A DNA stretch of 30,443 nt from Gordonia sp. UBA5067 (GCF_002414845.1 NZ_DIAX01000050.1:1-30443), one strand, 5' to 3'. Shown: positions 19,125 to 28,952, counted from the stretch's first letter. Made by a program: numbers and translations. The notes: generated by a model not told the origin, from the letters alone.

Positions 19125-19272
19125 TCGAGTGGGCACCACACCGTCGCCGAGTGGGCACCCAATTAAGTCGGCGGCAGTAACTGGCGCGGTATTCCCCGCT
19201 TGGTCCGCGGGCCTGAGGTGCCCACTCGAGGTGGTCGAGGTGCCCACTCGAGGTCGTCGAGGCGCCCACTCG
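19125..19272. repeat. Five-copy cluster of the GAGTGGGCACC repeat, in two facing groups
   Basis: Two forward copies start at 19126 and 19148. Three reverse copies (GGTGCCCACTCG, last one GGCGCCCACTCG) start at 19217, 19239 and 19261. Copies in each group are spaced exactly 22 bp apart. The forward pair can pair with the first two reverse copies in register, giving two 12-bp stems around a 57-nt centre. The cluster sits between the thioesterase gene end or start region and the acyl-CoA operon promoter. The 215-bp gap 19073-19287 holds nothing else but the palindrome at 19101. Confidence 0.85.
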
Positions 19273-19287
19273 ACGGGGGCTGCGACC

Positions 19288-20166
19288 TTACAGATCGCAC
19301 CGCGCGTCGGCGGTGGCGCGAGCCACGAGGGTTCCCTCAGCATCCTGGAGGAGGACGTCGACGGTGGACAGTCGCCGGCCGATCTTCACTGGATTGACCG
19401 TCGCCGTGACGCGCTGGCCGTCGACGGCCGGTGAACGCAAGAAGGCGATAGTGAACTCGATCAATTGGTAGTCGTGACCGGTTGGCATGTTCGCCTGAAT
19501 CCCCAGCGACGCGGCCTGTGCAGCGATCGTCGAAATGATCCCGCCGTGCATTGTGCCAAAGAAGTTTCCCATCCACCGGGACGTTTCCACCGCCAGGCGA
19601 AGCGCCGTCGGGTCGGGATCGATAATCGTTGCGTTGAGTAGCTCGGCGAGAGGACCGATCCGAAGTGTTCCGTCAGCGATGGAGGCAATCACCGCGGCGC
19701 CCGAGAGTGTCGGGTCGATAGTTGGTGGCGGCTCCGCCTCGTCGGGGGCGGGTAGCGGTTCACCCACCACAACCCCGGACTCGCCAATCACCGTACGCCC
19801 GACCCGGACACTGCGGGCCTGCCCGCGGACCACCACCTCATCGTCGCGCACAACTCGTACGGTGGTCGAGCCGAGAGCATCGTCGAACATCTCGAGCTCA
19901 CTGTCACCGCGCAGGACATCGCCCCGGTCGGGTCGTGCTCCCATCGACATGGTCAGTCGCGCCTGCAATGACGACGACGAGCGGTCGGCGAGGGCAAAGG
20001 GCACGCCACCGAGGTCGTCGACGAGAACCAGTAACGCCGGCAGGTCAACCAGTCCACGATGATCGAGAATTCGTGTGCCCAACGATTGGGTCATCGCGAT
20101 CGGTGCACTATCGGCGACAACCCGAATCGCGAAGGCCTCGAACGCATCCGTGGGCGAGTGCGTCAC
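19288..20166 (-). CDS. Thioesterase-family protein, double hotdog (PaaI/acyl-CoA type)
   Basis: A 292-residue protein. The C-terminal half is a PaaI-like hotdog domain with the signature [20 protein letters not shown] (about residues 200-222) followed by the strand pattern [43 protein letters not shown]. The N-terminal half ([15 protein letters not shown] to [11 protein letters not shown]) has the layout of a second, degenerate hotdog. Such proteins hydrolyse acyl-CoA thioesters. It starts with GTG at 20166 that overlaps the stop of the upstream gene by 4 bp (GTGA), so the two are translationally coupled. It may serve the adjacent acyl-CoA operon, but a repeat cluster separates them. Confidence 0.82.
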   Translation of the reverse strand: MTHSPTDAFEAFAIRVVADSAPIAMTQSLGTRILDHRGLVDLPALLVLVDDLGGVPFALADRSSSSLQARLTMSMGARPDRGDVLRGDSELEMFDDALGSTTVRVVRDDEVVVRGQARSVRVGRTVIGESGVVVGEPLPAPDEAEPPPTIDPTLSGAAVIASIADGTLRIGPLAELLNATIIDPDPTALRLAVETSRWMGNFFGTMHGGIISTIAAQAASLGIQANMPTGHDYQLIEFTIAFLRSPAVDGQRVTATVNPVKIGRRLSTVDVLLQDAEGTLVARATADARCDL

Positions 20167-21188
20167 TTCGTCGCACCTAGTATCGCGGCCACCGCATCCG
20201 ATTCATAAAACGGCGAAAGTTGTTCGCGGACAATACGATCCAACTCACCTGTCGCCACAACCGCGTCGAACAATCGCGGTGCCCCCCGTACGGCGTGCTC
20301 GACCAGGATGTCGCGCGTCAGGTCGAGTTCGTCGAGCAGTTCCGCCGCCGGACTCTCGCCATAGACGGTGAAGAAACCGGCGATCAGCGCGTCCACCAGT
20401 TTGAGTACCGGTTCGGAAACCGCCCCGGCGATGAACACATCTTGGCCGAGTCCGCCGATACGCTTGGCGTCGTCGAGCGAGAGCACCTTGTCGAGTCGCC
20501 CGATCGGCCTGTCGGCATAGAGATCAAAAACCTCGATGACCGCTGCCCGTGTCGACGGGTCCTTGAGCGTCGCGACGATGATCTTGTTCAATCGCCCCAT
20601 GGCGAATTCGGCACCCTTAGCGGCGGTGTCGCTGAATAGCGCCTCAAACTGCTCGCCCGTCTTGCCGATCGCCTTGCCCGCGGCCTTAGAACCAAAGGAG
20701 ACGAGTGACCCCACACCGGGGATCTTCTCCGCCATCGCACGATTGCCGGCCACCACATCGTTGACGATTCGGCCCACAAACCGAGAGGCGATCGCCGCGG
20801 TCATCGGACTGTGCGTCAGATCGTCGAGCACCTTTTCCAGCAGCGGTGTCAGGCCGATTACCTCGTCGGTAATCCGCTCCACGTTGTCGCTGTCGATGAC
20901 CTCGCGCAGCGAGTAGGTGCCGGCCGGATTGGACATCACGACGTTGGCACTGTGGTCGACCAGCGTCGACGCGGCCGTACTCGGCGGCACATTCTTCGCC
21001 AGGGTGCGGGCAATCGAGGTGACCAGTTCCGGATCGACGAGCGCCGACACCGTCGCGGACTCGGCGATCGCGAGCACGTCGTCGACCGCCTTCGCGGCCA
21101 ATTCGGGCAGTTCGTCACCGGTGAGTCGGCCGATCACCCATGCGACCTGGGCATCAAGCAGAGCCTGGGCGACTGTTTCGGTTGTCAT
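20163..21188 (-). CDS. Uncharacterised protein, alpha-helical
   Basis: A 341-residue protein I do not recognise. It has no signal peptide and no convincing membrane helix. The sequence looks almost entirely helical, with regular short amphipathic segments such as LAAKAVDDVLAIAES and RIVNDVVAGNRAMAEKIPGVG, a glycine/alanine/lysine-rich centre (FGSKAAGKAIGKTGEQFEALF, about 170-190) and a C-terminal LDELDLTRDILVEHAVRGAPRLFDAVVA. Coding bias is like that of its neighbours. It is coupled by a GTGA overlap to the thioesterase gene, which suggests a shared function. There is no ribosome binding site before the ATG at 21188; a CATATC about 9 nt upstream would allow a leaderless start. Confidence 0.75.
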   Translation of the reverse strand: MTTETVAQALLDAQVAWVIGRLTGDELPELAAKAVDDVLAIAESATVSALVDPELVTSIARTLAKNVPPSTAASTLVDHSANVVMSNPAGTYSLREVIDSDNVERITDEVIGLTPLLEKVLDDLTHSPMTAAIASRFVGRIVNDVVAGNRAMAEKIPGVGSLVSFGSKAAGKAIGKTGEQFEALFSDTAAKGAEFAMGRLNKIIVATLKDPSTRAAVIEVFDLYADRPIGRLDKVLSLDDAKRIGGLGQDVFIAGAVSEPVLKLVDALIAGFFTVYGESPAAELLDELDLTRDILVEHAVRGAPRLFDAVVATGELDRIVREQLSPFYESDAVAAILGATK

Positions 21189-21189
21189 G

Positions 21190-21750
21190 GTCTGAGGATA
21201 TGGGGTCGGGTTTCTCCCACAAAAGTTCTCCGCTTTCCAGCCGCGTCACCAGCCGGGAGAACCAGTCCTGCTCGGCCGCACAACTAAGAGAGAGAAAGCC
21301 TTGAACACAGTCGAAGCCACCAACCTAAGTCACCCGCCTGATACCAGCACGTCGATGACCCAAACAGGCGTCCACGCACCGCACGTGATGATCATCATCA
21401 ACAAGTGGAACTGCTTCCTCTGTCCAGCAGGCCTAGCTGCGGGCAGGATGATGATTGTATCTCTCATTCCTGAAGCTTACGGACGTGCAGGAAGGCAATG
21501 CCGCAACGGCGCGTGCGTAGACGGTCCACTCTCGGCGACCACCGTCCCACTCAGACCCGATTGGCTCCACGAGGTGGCCCGTTCGAGCCGGGTGAAGGCG
21601 TGGTAGATGCTGCGCGGCGCACCGGTGACGAAGTCCTTGCGGGTAAGAACGACGAATCGGTGGATGTCATACGGGTGCCGCGGTTCGATGGGGAGGAGCG
21701 CCAGGACGGTGAGCGCGGGCAGGTCACGCTCATGACGACGGCCGGGTGCC
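21190..21750 (-). pseudogene. Decayed PadR-family regulator gene
   Basis: Pieces of one PadR protein can be read in order on the minus strand. From about 21740 to 21579: ALTVLALLPIEPRHPYDIHR and then RSIYHAFTRLER, the winged-helix core. After a one-base loss in a G run at 21578-21580, the next frame continues GHLVEPIGSEWDGGRREWTV (21579-21514) and meets a stop at 21433. The C-terminal helix reappears at 21277-21200 as AAEQDWFSRLVTRLESGELL. The first piece has no in-frame start codon, and 21278-21513 is unreadable and less GC-rich. Total length fits a complete PadR gene of about 190 codons. This accounts for the 574-bp gap between genes. Confidence 0.75.
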
Positions 21751-21756
21751 CACTCG
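21745..21756 (-). repeat. Single copy of the GAGTGGGCACC repeat
   Basis: GGTGCCCACTCG on the plus strand, identical over 12 bp to the reverse copies at 19217 and 19239. It lies between the end of the SDR gene and the 5' remnant of the PadR pseudogene. Confidence 0.75.
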
Positions 21757-21762
21757 ACGAAA

Positions 21763-22629
21763 TCAGGTGAGCAACTCGGTCAGTTCGTCGAACGTGTAGG
21801 GCGCCGAGTCGTGGTGGTCCCGATACGCGATCAACGTCGGCTGCGCTTCCTCGAAGCGCCCGATGAATCCGCCTGCGACACTGAAGATCTGACCCGTTAT
21901 TCCCGCGGTCGCCTCCCCCGCCAGGAACACGTACATCGGAGCCACGTACTCCGGCGGAGCCGGATCGAGGGCGGCGGCCCGCAGACCGTCGTCGAGGATC
22001 CCGCGCTCGTGCAAGCCATTGATGTGCCGCACGTAGTCGTCGCCGGCCGACAACCTCGACCGTGCCCCGGGCAACACCGCATTGACCCGCACGCCGGCAC
22101 CCCGCAGATCGGCGGCCGCGGCCAGCGTCAACGAACTCACCCCGCCCTTGGCGGCCGGATAGCCGCTGCCGCCGAACATCCCGTACGCCGCTGCCGAGCC
22201 GGTCAGCACGATTGAGCCCGACTCCTGCTCGGCCATCACCCGCCCCGCCGCCTGCGTCACCGCGAAGGCACTCATGAGATGGGCGTCGAGTTGCTCGACG
22301 AACTCGTCGCGGCTGATGGTCAGAATCGTCGACCCGGGCGGCTCGGCGATCCCCGCGCAGTTCACCGCGACGTCGAGCGCGCCGAACCGGTCCAGCGCGG
22401 TCTGCACCAGCTGTTCGGCGACGCCCTCGTCCGCCGCCGATCCGACGACGCCGACCGCCGCTCCCCCACCGCCGCCGATCTCGTCCACGGCCGCGGCGAC
22501 GGCATCGCCGTCGCGGCCGTTGACGACCACCGACGCACCGGCCCCCGCCAAGGCATAGGCAACGGACAAGCCAATCCCCCGCGTCGCACCGGCGACGACG
22601 GCAACCCGACCGCCCAGGACCGGTTCCAT
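21763..22629 (-). CDS. Short-chain dehydrogenase/reductase
   Basis: A 288-residue NAD(P)-dependent SDR. Cofactor motif VAGATRGIG (12-20), structural NCAG (90-93), catalytic S145 (VLTGSAAAYG) and Y157-x3-K161 (GYPAAKGG). The C-terminal ITGQIFSVAGGFIGRFEEAQ stretch is common in hydroxyacyl-CoA/hydroxysteroid-type SDRs of mycobacteria. ATG at 22629 follows the stop of the upstream gene by 1 nt (TGAGATG), so it is the last gene of the P450 operon. The likely role is oxidising or reducing an alcohol/ketone on the P450 product. Substrate unknown. Confidence 0.9.
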   Translation of the reverse strand: MEPVLGGRVAVVAGATRGIGLSVAYALAGAGASVVVNGRDGDAVAAAVDEIGGGGGAAVGVVGSAADEGVAEQLVQTALDRFGALDVAVNCAGIAEPPGSTILTISRDEFVEQLDAHLMSAFAVTQAAGRVMAEQESGSIVLTGSAAAYGMFGGSGYPAAKGGVSSLTLAAAADLRGAGVRVNAVLPGARSRLSAGDDYVRHINGLHERGILDDGLRAAALDPAPPEYVAPMYVFLAGEATAGITGQIFSVAGGFIGRFEEAQPTLIAYRDHHDSAPYTFDELTELLT

Positions 22630-22630
22630 C

Positions 22631-23902
22631 TCAGCGACCAACCGGTGTGATGGGGATTGACCGGCCCCGCTCGGCGAACTCGAAAGTCGATCCGCCCGAG
22701 AACCGCACGATCGCCACTTCGCCGGCCTCTTTGCGGGGTTCCCCGCGCACGACGTCGACCACCAGGTCACCATCGGTCAGCGACGCCGAACCAACCGCCC
22801 ACCGTGGATCGACACCCGCCACCATCGCATCGAGTGGACCGGTGAAGGTCGGCGTCAGCAGATCCATCCAGCCCCCGTCGGCGATGGCGGGCGCACCGTG
22901 CGGAATGCGGATACGGACGCCGTCGCCCTGCTCCTCGACGACGACGCCGGTGTACTGGCTCGGTCCGAGGATCGGGTGTGCACGCAAGACGGTGGCGAGA
23001 TCGGATGCGCTGTCCCCCAACGACAACGCATTGCGCAGCCGCTCCGAGGTCATGCCGGCGATACCAATCAACTGCTTACCGGTGATCTCCCGCGTCTGCG
23101 CATCGTCGGTGCGGCGCAGCACCGCCAGACGGAAGCCGATGGCCAGGAGGTGATGCTGCAGCGCCACCTCCTGGGCAATCCGCACCAGGGCACTGTGGGA
23201 GAAGTCGCCGAACACCAAGTCCTCCACCAGGTCACCTCGGTAGTCGACGTAGCCGTCGGTTGCCGACGAATCGATCGGGCTCAATTCGACGGTGGCCGCG
23301 GCGGTTTCGAGCATCGGCACGGTGAACTCCGGAAGCGGCAGCTCTTCGCGCCCCGGTTCGATCGTCACCGTCCATTCGCAGTGGGGATGCCGATCCGACG
23401 GGGTGCGAGGCGGCCGGTGCACCGGCCGGATCCGGGCCCGCCGGTTGGTAGCGATGGCCGTCGCATCGAAGGTCGGATCCTCGATGTCGTGACACATTGC
23501 CGTCACGTAGTCCTCGCCCATCGGCTCCACATCCATCAGCGCACCGCAGTGATTGAGGACAAATCCGCCGTGGTACTTGTCGTGCACAACGTAGCGGAAG
23601 TCCATGAACTGCGGCGGCGCGCCGATGTCGAGTTGCAGACACTTGAACATGTCGGCGACGCCGTCGCCGTCGATGCCCAGCGCCGCACGCATCCGCGCGG
23701 TATACACCGGGCTGGCGGCCATCCACTCCTCGATGGCCACCTGGGTCATGCCGGCACGACCGAACGCCGAGATCAGATGAGCCATCCCGCTGCGATCGAT
23801 CAACTGTCCGGACAACAGGAGTTCGGGCACCAGTGTGGCGAGTTGATCCGACGTGAACTCCGCATACGTCGATTCCCGACCGAGTGGGCCTGATTCGGTC
23901 AT
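22631..23902 (-). CDS. Uncharacterised protein with a Cys/His-rich centre
   Basis: A 423-residue protein I do not recognise by family. It has no signal peptide or membrane segment. The N-terminal 100 residues look helical. The centre holds an unusual concentration of possible metal or thiol ligands: H118-C119 (LNHCGALMDVEP), C137-H138 (AMCHDIEDPTFDA), H162 (RPVHRPPR), and H172, H174 and C175 (DRHPHCEW). The C-terminal half is mixed alpha/beta (ERLRNALSLGDSASDLATVLRAHPILG). It starts at ATG 23902, 6 nt after the NTF2-like gene, and ends 1 nt before the SDR, so it clearly belongs to the P450 operon. A catalytic or metal-binding role on the same substrate is plausible but not shown. Confidence 0.8.
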   Translation of the reverse strand: MTESGPLGRESTYAEFTSDQLATLVPELLLSGQLIDRSGMAHLISAFGRAGMTQVAIEEWMAASPVYTARMRAALGIDGDGVADMFKCLQLDIGAPPQFMDFRYVVHDKYHGGFVLNHCGALMDVEPMGEDYVTAMCHDIEDPTFDATAIATNRRARIRPVHRPPRTPSDRHPHCEWTVTIEPGREELPLPEFTVPMLETAAATVELSPIDSSATDGYVDYRGDLVEDLVFGDFSHSALVRIAQEVALQHHLLAIGFRLAVLRRTDDAQTREITGKQLIGIAGMTSERLRNALSLGDSASDLATVLRAHPILGPSQYTGVVVEEQGDGVRIRIPHGAPAIADGGWMDLLTPTFTGPLDAMVAGVDPRWAVGSASLTDGDLVVDVVRGEPRKEAGEVAIVRFSGGSTFEFAERGRSIPITPVGR

Positions 23903-23908
23903 CTCAGA

Positions 23909-24484
23909 TCACCAGAAAGCGACGGGCGCGGTGCCGAAGTCGTACCAACCGGGCAGGTTGCCCGGTGCCGACTTCTCGACCCGCTTGAGCATTGGCTCGC
24001 TCATCGCCTTGTCGGTCATCATCTCGATGAACAGCGACGACACATTGCCGTAGTCGAAGAAGTCCCGCTGCCAAGCAAACTCGAAGTTGCCGGCGTATTT
24101 GAACCAGCTGCCCTGAATGCCCTCGAGCGCGTAGTTCGAGCCATCGGCGCGCGTGCCCTCGTACACCTGCTTCCACAGGCCGATCATGTCGCCGGTCTTC
24201 TCATCGATGACCCAGGTCTGGTACGGGTAGATCCATCCCTGCAAGCCCTCCATCTCCTGGCCGAGGGCAATGTCGCGGATTTCGTCGCGTCCGACTGCCA
24301 TGAAGTCCTTTTTGGGCCCGTAGTTCCAGCCGTAGGTGGAATCGACGGTGTAGAAGCTCGCCAGCGGCTTCCAATCACCAGCCGCCTCGCACTCAATGTT
24401 GGCTTTGAGCCAACGCTCCTTCATCTCCTCCAGTTCGGCGCGATCGAACGGCCCGAAGCTGGTGGCGGCGGCAATCTCGGTCAT
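23909..24484 (-). CDS. NTF2/SnoaL-like protein
   Basis: A 191-residue protein with the cone-fold pattern of the NTF2/ketosteroid-isomerase group: helical lead (FDRAELEEMKERWLKANIECEAAGDWKPLASFY), then strands including DSTYGWNYGPKKDFMAVGRDEIRDI and GWIYPYQTWVIDEKTGDMIGLWKQVYE. Many such proteins bind steroids or polyketides or act as isomerases. The start ATG at 24484 has an AAAGGAA site 5 nt upstream. It lies 32 nt after the ferredoxin gene. By position and size it matches the gene next to fdx-cyp51 in M. tuberculosis (Rv0762c), recalled from memory. Specific activity unknown. Confidence 0.82.
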   Translation of the reverse strand: MTEIAAATSFGPFDRAELEEMKERWLKANIECEAAGDWKPLASFYTVDSTYGWNYGPKKDFMAVGRDEIRDIALGQEMEGLQGWIYPYQTWVIDEKTGDMIGLWKQVYEGTRADGSNYALEGIQGSWFKYAGNFEFAWQRDFFDYGNVSSLFIEMMTDKAMSEPMLKRVEKSAPGNLPGWYDFGTAPVAFW

Positions 24485-24516
24485 TGATTTCCTTTGGTGG
24501 TTGGTTGGCACGGAGA

Positions 24517-26113
<1,597 letters not shown>

Positions 26114-26126
26114 TGGTTCGCGCCTT

Positions 26127-26924
26127 TCACTGTTTTTCGGGTTGGGGAAGTCTGGTCAATTTGCCTTCGGCCTCGACCTCGACGACGCGCATATGGGCGC
26201 CGGGCGGCATGCCGATGACGGCGGCGATGGCCTGCGCGAGATTGTCGGGGGCGAGGAAGTTGCCGTGCCGCGCCAGGCCGAAGGAGATCCAGTCGTTGAG
26301 CATCGCCTCGGTCTGCGCCTGATCGAGGTTCATGCCCATGCCGGTCAGGGTCTGTCCGGGCCGGATGATGCTGGCTCGAACGCCGGTGCCCTCCAGCTCC
26401 ATCTGGACGGTGGCGACGAGGCCGTCGACGCCGGTTTTGGCTGCGACGTAGGCCGACGACCACGGCCGAGGATGGACCGCCACGTCGGACCCGATGAAGA
26501 CGAAGTCGCCGCGTCGGCGTTCGATCATCCCGGGCACGATCGCGCGGTAGAGCCGGAAGGCGCCGACGAGGTGGATATCGATCTGCTCGGCCCACTTCTC
26601 GACCGAGATCTCGTGGGCCCGCCCGACTCCGAGATCACCAGCCCCCGATATCGCGACTTCGATGGGGCCCCAGGAGGATTCGACCTCACGGACCGCTTCG
26701 GACACGGATTCGTCGTCGGTGACGTCGAGTGCGACGGCCATGGCCTCACCCCCGTCGGCGATGATCGACTCGGCGATCTCCTTGCACTTCTCGACGCGGC
26801 GCGCACCAAGGGCTACCGGATAGCCGGTGGCGCCGAGCCAGCGGGCCGTGGCCTCGCCGATACCCGACGAGGCGCCGGCAACGAACACCGGCCGCCGCTC
26901 GGGATGCGGTTGAAATCGGGGCAT
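26127..26924 (-). CDS. Short-chain dehydrogenase/reductase between the two P450 genes
   Basis: A 265-residue NAD(P)-dependent SDR. Cofactor motif VAGASSGIG (15-23), catalytic S146 (FVFIGSDVAVHPRPWSSAYV) and Y159-x3-K163 (YVAAKTG); the usual NNAG is ISGAG here. Its ATG at 26924 overlaps the TGA of the CYP123-like gene by 4 bp. It matches the position of Rv0765c in M. tuberculosis. It would interconvert an alcohol and a ketone or aldehyde in the same pathway as the P450s. Substrate unknown. Confidence 0.92.
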   Translation of the reverse strand: MPRFQPHPERRPVFVAGASSGIGEATARWLGATGYPVALGARRVEKCKEIAESIIADGGEAMAVALDVTDDESVSEAVREVESSWGPIEVAISGAGDLGVGRAHEISVEKWAEQIDIHLVGAFRLYRAIVPGMIERRRGDFVFIGSDVAVHPRPWSSAYVAAKTGVDGLVATVQMELEGTGVRASIIRPGQTLTGMGMNLDQAQTEAMLNDWISFGLARHGNFLAPDNLAQAIAAVIGMPPGAHMRVVEVEAEGKLTRLPQPEKQ

Positions 26925-28159
26925 CAGCGGGCCTGCACTGTCATCGGAAGGTTGGCAAAGCCGCGAACGTTTACCGAGTGCACGCGCACCGCCTGGTCGA
27001 GGTCGAGTTCGTAGTCGGCGACGCTGCGGGCGACCTCGTCGAGGCCGATATTGGATTCGAGGCGGGCCAGGTGGGAACCGAGGCAGAAGTGCGTGCCGAG
27101 CCCGAAGCTCATCAGGTTCTGTCCGACGTCGCGGCCGAGGAGGTACTGGTCGGCGTCGTCGCCGAACACCTCGGTGTCGCGGTTGGCGGAGCCGACGAGG
27201 AGCAGCACACGCTGCTCCGCCGGAATCACGACGCCGCCGAACTCGACGTCTTCGACGACGCGGCGCAGCACCATCTGCGTCGAGTTGTCGTAGCGCAGCG
27301 TTTCTTCGGTCCATAGCGGCACGAGATCGGGATCGTCGAGCACGCGACTGAGCTGCGCACGGTTGCGGAAACCCCAATAGACGGCGTTGGCCAGCAGTTT
27401 CGTCGTCGTCTCATTGCCCGCGACGACCATCAGAAACATGAACCCGACGATCTCCTCATCGGTGAGCCGCACGTTCTCGCCCGACTCCTCGTCGGCGATC
27501 TCCGCGTCGAGCAACGCCGATACCAGGTCCTGCCCCGGCTTCGTGCGCCGCTCGGCAAGCAGCTCGTTGTAGTAGGCGTAGAGACCCAGGAAGGCGTGGA
27601 CCGCGGCTTCCGGGATGTCGAGCACACCCTCCTCGCGGTGGATGAGCAGGTCGGACTGCTCGCGCAGGTAGGCGCGATCGGCCTCGGGGACATCGAGCAG
27701 TTCGCTGACGACGTCCATCGGCAGCTTGGCTGCGAAATCGGTGACATAGTCGAACTCGCCCATCGCCAGGCACTGGTCCCAGTGCTGCTTGGTGAGCGCA
27801 CGGATGTTGTCGGCCAGCTCGTTGACCCGGCGCGGGGTGAACCCCTTCGATACGAGCTTGCGGATGCGCATGTGCTTTGGATCGTCCATCGCGAGGAAGG
27901 ACATCGACTTCGACGCGTCCGGACCGTAGGCACTCGGATCGAGCGACACACCCCAGGCGTTGGACAGCGCAATGTTGTTGCGGAAGGCGTTGCGCACGTC
28001 GTCGTGACGCGAGAGCGCCCAGAAGTCGAGGGTCGAGTTGTAGTAGACCGGTGCTTCGGCCCGCAGCCGCGCATACGTCGGGTACGGGTCCTCGTGGAAG
28101 TCGTAGGCATACGGGTCGAACGGAAGTCGCTGTTCCATTCCCGCGATCGTGGTGCTCAC
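26924..28159 (-). CDS. cyp123: Cytochrome P450, CYP123 family
   Basis: A 411-residue class I bacterial P450 that closely follows M. tuberculosis CYP123: DPYAYDFHEDPYPTYARLR near the N-terminus, SNAWGVSLDPS, SFLAMDDPKHMRIRKLVSKG, I-helix VVAGNETTTKLLANAVYW (A247-G248-N249-E250-T251), E286-x2-R289 (EETLR), and heme loop FGLGTHFCLG with C359. The substrate of CYP123 is unknown. It starts with GTG at 28159 behind a perfect AAGGAG site at 28166-28171. It is 49 bp downstream of the TetR gene and coupled to the SDR by an ATGA overlap. Electrons probably come from the operon's ferredoxin. Confidence 0.93.
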   Translation of the reverse strand: MSTTIAGMEQRLPFDPYAYDFHEDPYPTYARLRAEAPVYYNSTLDFWALSRHDDVRNAFRNNIALSNAWGVSLDPSAYGPDASKSMSFLAMDDPKHMRIRKLVSKGFTPRRVNELADNIRALTKQHWDQCLAMGEFDYVTDFAAKLPMDVVSELLDVPEADRAYLREQSDLLIHREEGVLDIPEAAVHAFLGLYAYYNELLAERRTKPGQDLVSALLDAEIADEESGENVRLTDEEIVGFMFLMVVAGNETTTKLLANAVYWGFRNRAQLSRVLDDPDLVPLWTEETLRYDNSTQMVLRRVVEDVEFGGVVIPAEQRVLLLVGSANRDTEVFGDDADQYLLGRDVGQNLMSFGLGTHFCLGSHLARLESNIGLDEVARSVADYELDLDQAVRVHSVNVRGFANLPMTVQAR

Positions 28160-28208
28160 AAATTGCTCCTTGGGCTGAGACTTCTGGGGCGGTGGTGGTT
28201 ATGACTGG

Positions 28209-28856
28209 TCAGGGGGACTTGGCGTCGGCACGCATGATCAGCAGCGCGGTCTCGGTGAGGCGCTCGGCGGTGTCTTCATAGGACATGTGACCCATCCCGG
28301 CTTGAACAAGGCCGCCGGCGTAGAGCATTTCGAGCGCCTCGACGATCGGCCCCGGGTTCTCCGGGTCGACGTCGAGCGCGGCAGCGAGTTGGCGACGCAT
28401 GAATCCGCCGATGCGCACGCGCAGGTGTTCGACGTCGGGGTCGGCGCCGAGTAGTGCCACGGTGACCGCGCCACCGAGGTCGCCGTCGCCGGTGACGATG
28501 AGGGCGACCGACCGCAGCAGCGCGACGACGCGGTCGGCAGGTGCCAGCGCGGGGTCGGGCTCGGCGACCCCTTGGGCGAGGCGGCGCCAGAAGACCTCGG
28601 CCACGAGGTGGCTCTTGGAGCTGAAGTAGGTGTAGGCCGTCGCCGGTGCGACGCCGGCCCGTTTGGCCACCGCGCGAACCGTGAGGCCGTCGAAGCCCTC
28701 GATGCGCAGGACCTCCACCGCCGCGTCGGTCAGCTTGGCGACGGTCTCGGCCTGCTGCGCAGAGAGGCGCCGACGGGTGGACTCCTGGGAAAGCGAAGTC
28801 GGCCGCCCCAGTTGTGACCCGCTCGCCTGCGCTCCCGGCGCCAGTGGTGTGGACAT
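28209..28856 (-). CDS. TetR-family regulator of the P450/aldehyde dehydrogenase locus
   Basis: A 215-residue repressor with the helix-turn-helix LTVRAVAKRAGVAPATAYTYF followed by SSKSHLVAEVFWRRL (about residues 58-93) and a C-terminal domain typical of TetRs near P450 genes (IVEALEMLYAGGLVQAGMGH). A disordered 30-residue lead precedes the DNA-binding part. It is first in the minus-strand P450 operon and divergent from aldA, the same arrangement as Rv0767c and Rv0768. ATG at 28856 is preferred, with a GTG at 28865 as alternative. Both starts lie in or next to an inverted repeat at 28847-28866, which implies autoregulation. Confidence 0.9.
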   Translation of the reverse strand: MSTPLAPGAQASGSQLGRPTSLSQESTRRRLSAQQAETVAKLTDAAVEVLRIEGFDGLTVRAVAKRAGVAPATAYTYFSSKSHLVAEVFWRRLAQGVAEPDPALAPADRVVALLRSVALIVTGDGDLGGAVTVALLGADPDVEHLRVRIGGFMRRQLAAALDVDPENPGPIVEALEMLYAGGLVQAGMGHMSYEDTAERLTETALLIMRADAKSP

Positions 28857-28866
28857 GTGACTCACG
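28847..28866. promoter_or_regulatory. Probable second copy of the TetR operator, over the TetR start codon
   Basis: GTGTGGACATGTGACTCACG matches the reverse complement of the site at 28888-28907 at 14 of 20 positions, with only one mismatch in the first 13 (core GGACATGTG). It covers the TetR gene's start and ends 1 bp before a TACACT (28868-28873) that could be the -10 box of aldA. Confidence 0.5.
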
Positions 28867-28887
28867 CTACACTAGGTTTGAACTCGC

Positions 28888-28907
28888 GTCTAGACACATG
28901 TCCAGAC
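28888..28907. promoter_or_regulatory. 20-bp inverted repeat, probable TetR operator
   Basis: GTCTAGACA-CA-TGTCCAGAC has 9-bp arms that pair at 8 of 9 positions around a 2-bp centre. It lies between the divergent TetR and aldA genes, 46 bp upstream of the aldA start. If TACACT at 28868-28873 is the aldA -10 box, the site is just downstream of the transcription start and would block elongation when occupied. Confidence 0.6.
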
Positions 28908-28952
28908 GGTGGCCCAGACCGCGTTACCAAACCCTCGAACAAGGGAGACCCC

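Noticed and set aside
19125..19272. CRISPR-like array
   Set aside because: Copies occur in both orientations, the spacing leaves only about 10 bp between repeats, and there are no cas genes.
21301..21606. A TTG-started 101-codon plus-strand frame with a purine-rich upstream stretch and a KWNCFLC motif, considered as a peptide precursor
   Set aside because: It runs antisense through the PadR remnant, its third-position GC is lower than in real genes here, and no modification enzyme is nearby.
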